64,000 nucleotides of DNA, taken from contig JAWUZG010000070.1 in NCBI GenBank assembly GCA_036785705.1, positions 2,925,001-2,989,000 on the forward strand, in the 5' to 3' direction. Positions 12,546-25,200 of the stretch are shown here, piece after piece. The notes beneath the pieces are model-generated. The model was not told the origin of the DNA. It made no database searches and saw only the letters and a program-made list of their open reading frames with translations. This stretch comes from Acanthornis magna. Lineage: Eukaryota > Chordata > Aves > Passeriformes > Acanthizidae. The position numbers were made by a program, and so were the translations under genes. Numbering within the stretch: position 1 is the first letter of the stretch; each line of letters opens with the position of its first letter.

Positions 12546-15500
12546 GACCAAGTGGTAAATTGTCGGTTGTGTAAAGACTAGTCCATGGGCCTTGGTTCCT
12601 TAAGGTGAGCCAAGTCCTGGAGGACTTTAATCCTAGAACGATAAAAAATTAAAATAATGTTGCAAACTATGAACTGTAACTCCTCCATAAAGCAGCAGAC
12701 ACAAGCAGAGGGGACCAAGGCTTGGGATACACACGTGTTGCATCCTTGGGGACATTTCAATTCCTCCCGGCTTCTCAGGTTTCAATGTCACTATCTCCAG
12801 ACTCAAGTGGCTGCTCTTTGTAAATAAGATCCTGATCCACTTGCTTCAGTTCCTACAGAAGAGCCAGCTCTGGGACTGCCTGCCTGCATTGTACTGTGCT
12901 GGAATACAGCAAAGCCCTCTTTAATTTTTGGTACTGGGAGGCTTCTCTTTGGGCTTTGGGAGGCACATGCCCTTGCATCTGTTTGCTTGTTTCAGCCCTC
13001 CCAGGAAGAAGTATTTAATGGGGAGACAACCACTAGAAAGTTTGAAAGCTTTACTCTTTTTTTTTTTTCCCATTCCCCCTAAATTACCTGCTTAGCAGCT
13101 GAAATGAGGAGGTTCTGTCTATCTTTGTAGCTTTGAGATGTTGCCACTTTTAATCTAAGCCTAGGGAAGAGCATTACTGCCACAGGATAGCCATCTGTCA
13201 AAAGTAAAATTTTGACAAATATCATTGAGGGCTTGGCAGCCTGATATGGGAGGTGCTATCACTTGCCCTCAGACTTCCTACTTGAGCAAAAAAAAGGATG
13301 ACTGAGCAGAGCACATCTGAAAAGAGAATGTCCTGCTAGTCTGCATCCTTTCAGATCAGCCTAATCTTCCAAGTGCCCTCCAAAGATAGCCCCAGTGACT
13401 CTTAAAACAACTGTGTGATCAACTCCTGAGCATACAGTGCTTTCTGCAGCTGCCTTGACCCTTGGCAGCTGAACTGGACCGGCAGCTATCAGTTCTCCTG
13501 GGCGTTGTGTTCTTGGCTAATCGCTAAGCCCAACCAGTTACGGTTACATGGGGAGTTGAGAGCAGAGGGGAAGGCTTGATTCCTGTTGCAGTGCAAAGTA
13601 CAGAGTCCCTGTCTCACAGCCTCTAATTTCAATACTTCTATTTCTGTCAGCTCAGGCTACCAACGAGCTTCAATAGTTTATTTTCCCCCTTTTGAATTTT
13701 AAGGGAAAAGGCCATTCCTTGCAGTTTGCTGGAGTGGTACAAGCTGAATGAGTGGCATGGCACGCGGGTGGTTAACAGCCTTGTTTTCCCATCTGCATGG
13801 GAAAATGACTGTTCCTCTAAAGCTATTGCTGTGTGCAACAGGCTGCCGTCCTTCCTGACTCTGCATCCGGCAGCAACTTCCTCCCGTCAGATAAAGTGAA
13901 GTTTATCTACAGAACTCTTAGTAACTGGAGGAACAAGTGAGAGGAGCAATCATGAGATCAGCTGGTATGAGTTGGGCTCATGGTACTGAAGCTGAGCATG
14001 CCTTCCCTCACAGGGCCCACAAGAACAATTTCCCCTTCAAAACAGGAAATCAGTGCTGGGGTCACACAGCTCTAAGTTCTCACACACAAGGCTGTCATGC
14101 AAAGAAGCTTAAAGCAGCACATTAAACACAATACAGCAGAAATGGTAGCACTGCACTCAGCCTTCGTTTGTGTACTGGTGCTGGGCTTAACGTTTTTAAC
14201 TTTGGGGCTTATGTTCTGCTTATTACGTTTGAATGCTGTGACACATTTTATAGTACTTAAACTGCATTACTTTACATATATAAGCACAAATTATACACAC
14301 ATGAACTGTGCACTCAGTTTCTAGGCCTACTGTTTGGTCAGGAGTCAAAGGTCAGGGTTCTGGATGACAGGACAAGCTTAGCTTTAAATTATACTCTGAA
14401 AGACTACCCTGTGTGTGTCTGTTTGGAGGCATTTCAGCACTAGGTAAAGAACACTGGCTTTTAATTAGAGAAGGGAAAAATGAAATGAAAACCAGTTTTG
14501 AAGTGTAACGTAACATAAGTAGGATTATTTGGAAAATGGATTTTAGAGTTTCTGTATCCACCTTTCTGACTGAACAGTGAAGTCAAGCAAGCACCTGTTC
14601 ATATGGAGTTCACACAATATTGATGTTTTTAGGAGTAAGACTTTAGGCGTCACTAAGCCAGGAATTTCAGTTCAGTTGTATTTCTAGAACCATTGGGCTC
14701 TCTTTGCAGATCTGTAACACACCTTATGTCATTTAGCACCAATCTGATTCTGCCACCCCTTCTCTGTGAAGACTTGAGATGACAGTCATTGAGACAGCTG
14801 CTTCTTCTGCTGTGCTAGAGCCTCAATACCTACTTCTAAAGTAGTAAGTTGTCTTGAAAAAGGTAACAAAATTTAATTGATGGAAAGAGGCTGTAAATCC
14901 AGCACTTAGTGGCATTCTGGCCTTACTTTTCTCTGTCTCTCTAACAGAAAATGGGCGGCTTTGTTCTGACAATAGAGTGCTCTGATGCTCATTTTCTGAG
15001 ACTGGGATCGAGAGTCGTACATAACATTTGGTGCTGTGCAGCGGATGATCAGTCCGTGCTGCATCAGGTGCTATACAAGGCAAAAAAGTAATTAAGTAGT
15101 CACTAGGTCTGAGTTTCCTGTGGCTGTGCTCCAACACTATCAAGTGTCCGCTGTGCTCCAGTGCCTGACAAGCTGAGGGCACTTGGTGGGGACTACAAAA
15201 GGGTCTCCCTTCACTGTTCCATTAGGAACATAACACAAGTGCAGGACCCTAATGTCTTTGGGACACCTGTCAAGTGTGAGTTCACCTTTCAAACTGTGCA
15301 TCATAAGGATCTTAACCTCTGCTGGCAGTCGAGGTAGTGACCCTGATGAGGTCAGTGTCAATTCAAAGTGGGAAGGAATCCAACAAGTACCTTGTACTTG
15401 CTCTTCTTGTCCCTGGGTAAGATGGATTCGTGAGCTACTGAAGAGGGAGGGGGAGGAGGTAAAACATGCAAGCAGCTCTAACTGGCTGGAACTAGATCTC

Positions 15501-16404
15501 TCCTAGCTGGACAGTTACAATTTGTCACACAGAAACAATGCTCAACTGTTCGCCCTGCAAGTAAACAGGACCGGAACAAAGCCTCAGCTGTATGTGTGTG
15601 TGCTTGTGAACCTCCTTGCACTTACTTTGCTGGCTGTCCACGTGCTGGTCAGTGTGTGGCTTGTATCTTTAATCAAAGACAAAAGGAGAGAGATGGGCAG
15701 GCAGTGACAGGCAAACATAGCCCTTCCACGCAGTGGGGAATCTGCAGTTTGTCTTCTATGCCAGGCCTATGGTCTGTCTCTGGTGTGTCTGAAAGATTTC
15801 TGTATGTAGTTCCACATGTTCATAAAAGTAGAGCTGGAAAGCAAGTTCCCATGAATTAGGACAAGCTACAATTACCTCATGGAGCTCTACAAACAAAACA
15901 GCCGTAAGGGAGCCTATAAGCACAGCTAATTTGGTTAGTAACACGGTCATTAGGACTACATGGTGAGAGAGGGTGAAATGAGCAGCTTGGTGCTCCTCGC
16001 ACACCTTTATGTACACCTCAACCCTGGTCAGCTGCCCTGTATCACCTGTCACCCTGGAGAGTCACTATGCTGCCTGCCTAGTCTGAAATTCTCCTTCCAT
16101 TTCATACAAGGGAGCATCTCAACCATTTATCTTCAGCTAGGAGGACACAGAGCTGGGACTGCTGATAGACAATCCACTCCTGTGCTCTTGGATCACAATA
16201 CAGCTCCTCTGTTCAGATTGTGAAAGCTGGAAACAGTGGGGTTGATGCTTTTTTTTTCCAATGTCCTTTTCAACTGTGGAGACTCAGAAGAGTAACAAGA
16301 TGTAACTCATTTGTCACTGCTCCTAGTGATGGGAGAGAAGAATGAGGGGAATGTGTCTCATGGTGCCAGAGTGAATTGGAAACAGAAAAGCAAAATTCTG
16401 CTGA

Positions 16405-16450
16405 AATGAAATAAATTAGTCTAATTAGCCTGTCCACTTAATTAAAATTA
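16405..16450. promoter_or_regulatory. Homeodomain-type motif cluster (weak)
   Basis: The palindrome ctaattag (16421-16428) lies beside an attag core upstream and cttaattaa (16437-16444) downstream. TAAT cores are the classic homeodomain recognition sequence. AT-rich vertebrate intergenic DNA makes such cores common by chance, so this is only a pointer. Confidence 0.18.
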
Positions 16451-16889
16451 TTTTCTTTGTGTCAGTTTGTCTGTGTTAAATGACATGGAAGGGAAGAGTG
16501 TGTCTGTTTAAGAGCATCTGGAAATCTCTGACATTAGGGAGGGAAAAGGGGTGGGATGGTGAAGTGTTGGACAGAGAAAAGGAATGTTGGAATTAGCAAA
16601 AGAAGTATTGGAGTGATGGAGATTGGACATTCAGTTTAATTTACTTGCAGACAGTGAATGAGATCTCATCCAGGTAAAAACAGGATGATGCTTCAGTCTG
16701 GATACAGCACTGAGAATAACAGGTAAAGGAACTGCCCTCCCCAGAGGCACAGGGACAGGCTGTGTCATTAAGTCCCTGCAAACAGCGCATTAAAATCCCT
16801 GCTCATTTTCTGTCTGCTTCCCAAGATCCTTGAGGAAGCTGAAGTACTATGTTCTCTAGTTATGCCCTGGCCACACTGTTGTCTTGGAG

Positions 16890-17030
16890 CCTTTCAGTGC
16901 CGACGTCACTGTCACAACAGCAGTCTCCTTCTCGGCTGCCACCTTTCAGTTTGTTCTGTCCGCGGAAGATGATGCCAAATGGCAGCATAAACTGATCCTT
17001 GGCTCACAGTATTTGGCAAACCAATGCTGG
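16890..17030. promoter_or_regulatory. Candidate regulatory element: CRE-like and NFI-like sites
   Basis: Contains cgacgtcact (CRE-like, centred on the palindrome gacgtc at 16902-16907). Two NFI-type palindromes follow: tgccaaatggca (16973-16984) and ttggcaaaccaa (17013-17024). CpG dinucleotides here are retained more than in the flanks. The motifs are seen directly; the enhancer function is inferred. Confidence 0.25.
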
Positions 17031-18414
17031 AACTGATTAGCCTTTAACTTCACTTATCTGCTTAGCAGCCCAACTCTCTGAATTAAGAGATTGGCATTGA
17101 CACCAGCAGACTTGGGAAGGTGACGCTGTATTGGCCTGTACCGAGTCTATATCCAAAAGGTTTCCTTAGGGGTATAAAGGAAGTGCCTCAGGAAGGCTGA
17201 AGAATGAATGGCTTATTTTCTGATGTGCATGGGACTAAGCTTGCCAATATCCAAAGGCAAGAGAGGTTTCTGAGGCCCTATATGATCAAACGAAAGTCTG
17301 GGAACATTTAAATAGCCAAGGGCATGCTTTAATGGACTATACAAAGTTCCCAGCACAAGTGAGGCTTAAATGGAACTCGTGTACCCTAACCAGGCACCCA
17401 AACTGAATACCTCCGACTTCAGGAGATGCAGCCACAGTGCTCATGCAGCAAATGAGTGGTCTTCACAGCATACTTCACTAATCCCCCTTTAGATCAGCCC
17501 TACCCTTTTAAGGCACTCGCATCCCTTTTCCAGCCTGTGTGTTGCAAGCCTGGAGTTGCGTGGGTTGGGGATTTTGCTCAGTTGATCATTGTAGAAAAAC
17601 CAAAAAGCTTTTGAAAACTTCCAAATTAAAAGAAGTAATTGTGTCAGATCTGAGAAACGGAGCACTGCCAGGCTTCTGTCATTGCAGAGAGCAAGAGCAG
17701 GACAGGGGAGGAGGGGGACATAGAGAGAGAGCACAATGGCAGCCAGTGGCGAGTCCTCGTGTGAAGCAAGAACGTCTCCTGGCAACGTGTGCCAATTGGT
17801 GGATGGAGCAAAAGGAGCCTGAATGAGGTGCCAGGGTCCATTTCAAGTGTTTTGGAGAAATTTGCTATTCACTTATTGCAGCCCTGCCTAGCTTATTAAT
17901 AACGCCTTCTTCTGCTGCAATCCCAGCCGCTACAGAAGCACTGACAAGACAGGGATGCAGGGCACAGATCTGCCCACAGAAGAGATGGGCAGCACTTTTG
18001 CTTGGCCCTCTTCTGGACCCATTCCTTGGCAGTTCAGGCAGTGACATTTTGTTGCCAAGCATTTGGTTGCCATGCCAACTTTTTAGCATTAAATCATAAC
18101 CTAAGCGCAGCAGGACGCCAAAAGCTTTCTCAGGTCTAGCTCCTGTCCTCTCCCCTATGATCGAACAACTGGTTGTGTGAGGGGGATTGGCTGGACTCTT
18201 CGATGGCTTGTCAGCAACAGCCTGGATGAAAACTTACCAACAGGGAAATGACAATTCCCTTTGGAAACAGGAACTGAGGTTAATGGGAGTTATGCCTGGA
18301 AGATTGCTGCCTTCCCAGCTCTGCCGCCTGTCTGAAACCAAGCCCTGTGTGTCACTTAGCTTGCAGTGCTCCACTGTCACAAGGTGCTTGGGGCCCGCGC
18401 AATGAATATGAATA

Positions 18415-18443
18415 TGAAATATGAAACAGGCTTTCATATTTCA
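18415..18443. repeat. Perfect inverted repeat (12-bp arms, 5-nt loop)
   Basis: tgaaatatgaaa (18415-18426) pairs exactly with tttcatatttca (18432-18443) across the loop caggc. It is immediately preceded by gaatat repeats, so local slippage may have contributed. Confidence 0.88.
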
Positions 18444-21042
18444 GGCTCACTTAGCACTGCCTCATTCCCCTCACAGTACGACTGTTTCTGGGCTATTAAA
18501 GACATGCTTCAAACTGTCATGATCAAGGTACTAAAACAAGAAATATGGTAACAATGTGAATTGGCTCATTAAAATGGTGAAATATGTTGAGTGCACAGTT
18601 CACGTGTATTATCCTCCCATTAACAGGTCAAAAACAAGGTACTTAGTAGTGCTGAAATGGCTCAGAATGAAGACTATTAGAAGTAAGGCTGTGTTTTGCA
18701 GAGAAGAGACAAGGCCTGAGTTCTCCCTCCCAATTGCTTTATTAAACTGTTTTGCAGCAGAAAGCTTTTTGTTTGTTCCTTCATTGAAGTGGAATACCCA
18801 CAGCTTGAAAATTACCATTACATGAAAACACAGGCCAGAAAAAAGGAAAAGGAGTTTTAGACAAGCTTTGTCAAGAGAAGCAATTTGACAGGTCCTGTTT
18901 AAGCCTTAGGATTCCCATCTGGGGTGTCAGGCATAACTGGGGAGCACTGCATACAAAGTCTATATTCTTTAAAATCTTCAAATCTCACCCTTAATATTGG
19001 TGGAGGTTTTTCGGCATTTCAAAAATGAATGGAAAATTTCTCTTTGCCTCCCTCTGGTATCACAACACTACTGTGAAAAGCATCCCAACAATACAATTAC
19101 ATTAGGTTTTAAATTTTGCTGTAGAGATTCCTCTTAGTCAAATATGGTTTGGGCTGTTCTTTACCTGCAGTGTGGTGTGAAAGCAGAGCAGCTCTGCTTG
19201 CTATTTTCCTGTTTGCTGCAATGCAGTTCAATAACAATCAACATGATCTCCATGTCAATCTGCTGTAGATTTTACCTGATTTATCACTTCAATTACTTTG
19301 CTAAAACTGTATTTGGATCCAAAGACAATACTGGGCACTGCCTAGGCAAAAACCAGCAATAGTTAGTTGTTCTGGCATTCAAGGAATTTTCTCGTTAGTT
19401 GCAAGGGAGATGAGCACTTGGGTAGTGAGGCAGCCTGCTAATGCTGCTGAACCAAGCAGAATAACTTAATGCTGTGTCCCTTTTTGTGAACGGCTGAGGG
19501 AAAACTGTCTCCTACAGCTCAGGTATCCTGAGAAATTTTCTGTTTCCTTACTGAGTTTTTCACATTCAGAGGGCACATGTATGTGATGCAGCCCAGCTGA
19601 TGGCATTTGTTTAGGTTAGAGACTACAGGCCATACACCTGACCTTCCACCTCACCTTCTGCTGTCAGTTTAGCTGGCTCAAAGAGGGGGCACAAAGCACT
19701 CTGGCTCTTCTGTGCTCCTCTTGAGCCGCAGTGAAGCCAAATTACTTCCCCTAGCATGGTGGAAAGCAATGGAAAATCTGGCCCTTGAGCTGCAGAGAAT
19801 AATGATCTTTTCTTTTGCTCTCTTGTCTGAAATGTCATCTTGGATGTAAATAGAGAACAAGAGAAGGAAAAGGACTGATGAATATGTAGGACAGAAGGGT
19901 TAAGTGAATGCATGTCAGATGTTACCACTCTGATCCAGATACATCTTCACATTTCTATGTGCTGGTATAAATGACTGCACAAAGAATAAGATACACCAGC
20001 AGGGGACAAACCTGTTAAATACACATACTCATGCAAGCCCAATATTTAAGGTCAAATGCAAACTGATAACTTTTGGACCTTGGGTCAATGAATTCATGCC
20101 ATGTTTACAATGAACACTGGACTTGCTCCCACATTCCACTTCTGTTCAAGAACATTCCAGCAACTGCTGCATAGAAACACCGAGCTGTGTTGCAGGTCCC
20201 AAGGGAAAGGGAGCCCAAAACTGGGTCTTTTCTAAATGGCACCTGTATTTAAAGTACTGGTAAATGAAAGGGTTCCGTTTGCCCCTAAAAAGGACATAAT
20301 CCAGAGTCATGTAAAATGCAGGATCCTCTGAAGGACATAATTCCCACAGCAGCAGATGACAGTGCGGGCGTTGGTTTTCCTTAAAAGACAAACATTGTGT
20401 CAGTTTACAGGAGGTCTGGTTATCAACTGAGACCTGTTGTACCGCTGCTAAACCGACACAGAATAAAGGCAGTGCTTTGAGTGTCCAAATTCTAATCTGG
20501 TTTTGATTCTAAAAACACCTACTCAAAGGTTCCAAAGATGCTCCCACTTAAAAACACATGTTCTTAGAGAAAGTACTAATTTTGTGGTGGATGTTAACTG
20601 TAAAGGCACATGTTGGAAACCTTGGATTTCATGCTTTCTAGATAAATATAGTTCAGCAGCTTGGACATGGTTTGTTCCTTTCAGAAACAGAAACAGTCTA
20701 GTGAAGCATAAGTAGCAAAAGGATTTGGTAATTCGATCGTAAGTGGAAGTGAAAGCTTGCATGCTAGTTGTACATATATTTTTATCTCACTCAGCGTTCA
20801 TCTGATGTACAAAAGGGTCTCAAGTAAAGCAGCAATTTCTGTTTGATTCTGTATTCCACCTGTACTTTTATACTGTTAATCTTGACATATTTCAATGAAT
20901 ATTGAATGATTAATGTAGTGGATGTACTTTAATGAGGTACATAAACCTTTTATTACAAGAATTAAGGGAGACTTTGACTTCAAGTGTTTTAAACCTCCCG
21001 TGCTTCTGTCTTTTCAAGGCTAACTTTCTGTGCTAATTCACT

Positions 21043-21080
21043 GATAATAAAATAACATAATAAAAATAATAAAAATAACA
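21043..21080. repeat. AT-rich low-complexity stretch
   Basis: Imperfect array of ataat and aaaaata words. No flanking duplications or retroposon sequence were recognised. Confidence 0.75.
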
Positions 21081-22150
21081 TGGCAAAAAGGTTCAGAAAT
21101 GTAGCTGAAGCCTACTTTCAGGGTTCAGAAATCAGAAGAGGTCCAGACAGTAAACCCCTGAATTTTTATGAATGTTGTATGACCAATGTCTTCAATGACG
21201 GTGTTCTGAAAGGTACATGAATGTACTGGCAGTACATGAGTGCCAGCCCCTGGAAAAGACTGCCTGGAGTTTCGCCACAGCTTTTGGCATAGCCAAGTCA
21301 GCTCTTGGCAATGGGTGACTCCTCAGGACAAGGTTTCCCACTTGACTTCACAAATTACTTTTCAGTTGTTTTGCAATATAAAATGGTACTGAAAATATAG
21401 TGAGAAATCAAGGAAATACCTGTAACGTGGGTAATGCTGCAATACAAAGGTAGAGACTGTGGAGAAGGAGGGCTTTTCTTACTGTATAAAAATAAAAGTC
21501 ACCAAGCAAAAATCATATCAGAGGAAAAAAGCAAGTGAGAGGGAGATTACCTTTGTGCAACAGCTCTGTTGCTCTGTTTTGCAGAGATGTTGGCATGATT
21601 ACACAAGTGTAAGGAGGATCAAAGAGGCAGTCTTGCAGATGACAGCAGCTCTTGCCAAATCCTACTTCTTTATAGCCTTTGCTTCAGGGAATTCTGACAG
21701 CCGTGCTAAAGCTCTCTACTTATCAGGCAGTAGGTTAAAGGAAAACTTGTCTTGCAGGCTTCACATTGTAAATGCAAGTGCTTTCTTTGCATGAGGAGTG
21801 TGGTGTCTGCCTTGAAGATTACAGACTATTGTACACCTAATTACAGGGACAACTTAAATATATTTTCCTGGAGGATTAGAGCTCCTGGGACATGGGACCT
21901 TGAGGAGAAACGAATAACAAGCGAGAGACTACAGGAAGCAGAACAACCCTGTGGGACTGGGCTATTTGAATGGTCAGTCACTGATAATCCATCACTAAAG
22001 CTAGCTTCAAGACAAGCTCCCAAATCTTCTGGGGGCAGAGCCAGGCAGAACTGGCATGAGCTTTAGCTACAAATTATCATAATCCTCTGTGTGTGAATGG
22101 AAGTGTGAACAGAAATGCCACATCAATAAGGAATAATGGCTAACCTGGAG

Positions 22151-22198
22151 TGCAGTCATCTCCACTCACCTCTATCTTGGTGAGTGGAGATGACTGCA
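22151..22198. repeat. Perfect inverted repeat (20-bp arms, 8-nt loop)
   Basis: tgcagtcatctccactcacc (22151-22170) is perfectly complementary to 22179-22198. The loop is tctatctt. The pairing stops sharply on both sides. The arms are not homologous to any repeat I recognise. A second perfect hairpin starts 11 bp downstream. The stem is shorter than a typical animal miRNA precursor (usually about 30 bp or more, with mismatches), so a miRNA is unlikely. Confidence 0.93.
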
Positions 22199-22208
22199 AA
22201 TGGTTACA

Positions 22209-22236
22209 TTCCCACCCATCCTGAAATGGGTGGGAA
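22209..22236. repeat. Perfect inverted repeat (11-bp arms, 6-nt loop)
   Basis: ttcccacccat (22209-22219) pairs with atgggtgggaa (22226-22236) across the loop cctgaa. It is the downstream partner of the 20-bp hairpin and has an unrelated arm sequence, so the pair is not a tandem duplication of one hairpin. Confidence 0.9.
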
Positions 22237-25200
22237 GGCCTTGGTCAAAGAGGACCCAGAAGCTGAGCAGTACTGCTATACCTTGCATTACTAACAGGGA
22301 AGGATGGGGGGTTTTGTTGCAGTATCAGCTGTTATGAAACAGTTGGACTATGTGGAGATGGGATGATTTTTGTTTTGTCAGGCATAGTGGCTGAAAAAGG
22401 ACTGTCTCTAGCTGGGTACAAAGTGCTCGCTGTGCATTAAGCTCCAGAAAGCTTTCTTGGAAAGCAGCTGTTGGAACGTGCACCCATTTTTTTTCCTTTG
22501 TGTTTCCCACTGTGTTTGTAGCAGCTGTCCGTAAGGCTGTCATCAGGCGCTGGACACAGCCGGACCACAGAACACTAAAAAAGGGGCAGCTTCCAGGGCA
22601 GGAACAGACACAGTGAAAACACCAACAGACTGACAGTGGTACTCACTTAGCAAAGAGGAAGCTGTCCTTGGGCAAAGCTCTGTGCTCAGGCTCTGGCAGC
22701 CAGGCCTGGTTTTTTCAAGTCTGGTTTCCAGCCCTTGCAAAATGCTGTTTGCACTTGGCCTTATCAATTCAGGTGGGAGTGAGAGGACAGCGAATAGGCA
22801 TGGTAGTGTTGCTGGTCTAGGTTCTAGGTGAGCCACATGGTGTAGAGCAGGCTGCACCTTTATTATGTGAATTAGTATCAGTGGATGGATAATATTTCAA
22901 TGGTAAGGCACACAAGGTTTTGTTCCAGTCTTACACAGAAGCAGTAAATTGCAAACCCAAGCAAGCTGTCAAGGATTCCAGAGGATATGTAACCTGTCAG
23001 GCCCTCTGAGGTTAGCTAGGGTAGGTGGGGTGGTGACAAAGTAGTTAAATCTGTAGGGAAGGAGTGGGAGAGCCCTGGGAAAAGGGACGACCTGGAGAAT
23101 AACCAGAAACTAACACACTTGCTCTTGAGCACCTTTAGTCTAGGCTGCTCTGTAAACCTCATTGTGCTGGAAACACCACCATCTCCCCTGGCCACTCATT
23201 CAATGCTTAACCATCCTTGCACCTACAAAATTCATCCATGATGTTTAACCTAAATTTCATTTAGGTACCCCTACATCTGTCCTGGTTAAAGGGAATGTGG
23301 CTGCAGACTGATCCCTTCCCACCTGATATTTTTGTCAATAATAGGCTGACTCTTTTCTGGACTAAACAACTCCTCCCACTTCATACTTACTCACAGGCTG
23401 TGTGGTTTCCAGACATCTGATGGTCCTCACTGATATCCTCCTTGTCCACCTCGTTTTGAAGGGCAGTGTGCCACACAAACACAGCATTCCTGTGGATATG
23501 GAATGGAAGGGTTACCTCACATCTCTTGGATCCTCTATTTGTATTTTCAAGTCACACTTAAAACTCGTTCTGTTATTCTGTGGTACAAGCATGCCTCCTG
23601 GCCAGTGTCTGGTGTTAGAGGCATGATCTCTAATTTTATTTTCCCTATTAAAAGTATCACCAGATTTTCTGTGGAAATACTTAACAGCACTTAGGCAGGA
23701 AAATACCCCTCTGGAAACTTGCAAAATACATTTTTCCATCTGGACAGTGAATTATTATTAACTAGAGTTTTCTAGAAGATTTTGCACAACCATTAAAATA
23801 TTTTCCCAAATACTGTTTCTTTTGCTTGTTTAGAACATGAGGCAGCTAGGTCCTGGGCTGGAAAGGGAATGCTGCCCTGTCCTCACATATCTGTACCCTC
23901 TCTGTGGAGATCCCAGGATATGATTCATAGCAGCTGCTACTTTGCAGACAGCTCTGTGCTGACTGACCCTCATATGCCTAGAGACTCCGACCAGGATTTT
24001 CCCTAGGTGCAAAAGCAGGAAAACAGTTGTTTGGGGAACTGTGGCTCTCTTAGCTAGTCATATTCCAGCAAAATATTTTGGGGCTAGGAAAAGGTACTAA
24101 CTGGAAATGCTGTTGTGCAATAGAGGTAGGAGCTGTCTCTTAAAGGTGGATTGTTATAACACAGTGCAGCACACCATCCTGCTCTTCCTCTCTAGGGATG
24201 CACATCAGTTTCGATGCTGTAGCACTTCTTGCCCTGCTGGGACACCAGTATTGTTTCTCCAAAGTTAAACCAAAAGCATTGCCCAGTCTAAATGAGGTCA
24301 CTTTGCAGCATTTCTCAACTGCTGGATCTGAGAAGAGTTTCTTTTCACGGTTGCTGAGTAATGGGTTCAGGATTTGACAGAATCCTTGGAGATTTTTTTA
24401 CCCAGTGTCTCAGGCTTCACTCAAAATTAGTTTCTCTCTCCCAGCAGGCAGTCAACGAAGACAACTTTGTGTGACTGGTGAAGTAGAGCCCCATGCCAGT
24501 CCCCTTTGTCGCTGGAGTCACTCTCAGTGAAAAAAAGGAACACGTTGCTTCCGTAAGAAACCCACTGCCTTCTACCGACCATTTATCAGCAAAAAGTGTA
24601 GTGCAAGGCCAGAGCCTGTCTAACCAGTGTGGCTGTGTGGGGAAGGAGGAAGGTTTTACACCCTCCCCACATGCCCATGGAGCAGTAAGGAGGGATTTTA
24701 TGCTTGTTTCATCTTGTGTAGAAGGAGCGATATTCACACCTACATCAACAAGTCAATGGATACTAGGCTCATGGTCCTCCTCTGGAGTTTCCCATGGCTT
24801 TTATCATGGATGCTTAGGGATGGGTGGGTGGAAATGCGCCACAAAACACATTGCTCATTTCCAACCCCAGCAAGTAAGCCCATGGCTGCCCTTAAACCTC
24901 CTCAGAACTAGGGATGTGGTTTGGAAATTGCCTTAGGATCTTCTGAAGTACAGGACTTAAAATCCAAATAAAATAGATCCTTCTGCAGCAACACACGTTA
25001 CTTTCAGTCTCATAAGAAAGCAATGATTTGTTATGCTTATGTTTTGTCTTTTCCTTATGTGACGCTCTTGAAGCTTTTTACCTGTAAGGCTTGTAATAAT
25101 CTTGATGGTTGTCTGCACACACCTCAGGTAATGCAGGAGGGAGGCTACTAGATGATCTCCATGTCCAAGATAAAAGGTATCTGCCTCCCAGGAAATGGGC

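Larger units (their letters stand above)
12546..22150. other. Intergenic sequence, no recognised exon
   Basis: No supported gene. Holds a T12 run near 13057-13068, homeodomain-type motifs near 16405-16445, a CRE/NFI-type motif group near 16890-17030, and an inverted repeat at 18415-18443. An AT-rich low-complexity stretch lies at about 21043-21080. Short open frames here look like chance ORFs. Confidence 0.6.

Noticed and set aside
22151..22236. miRNA precursor interpretation of the double hairpin
   Set aside because: Stems of 20 and 11 bp with very short loops do not fit Drosha/Dicer substrates, and perfect pairing is unlike typical animal pre-miRNAs.
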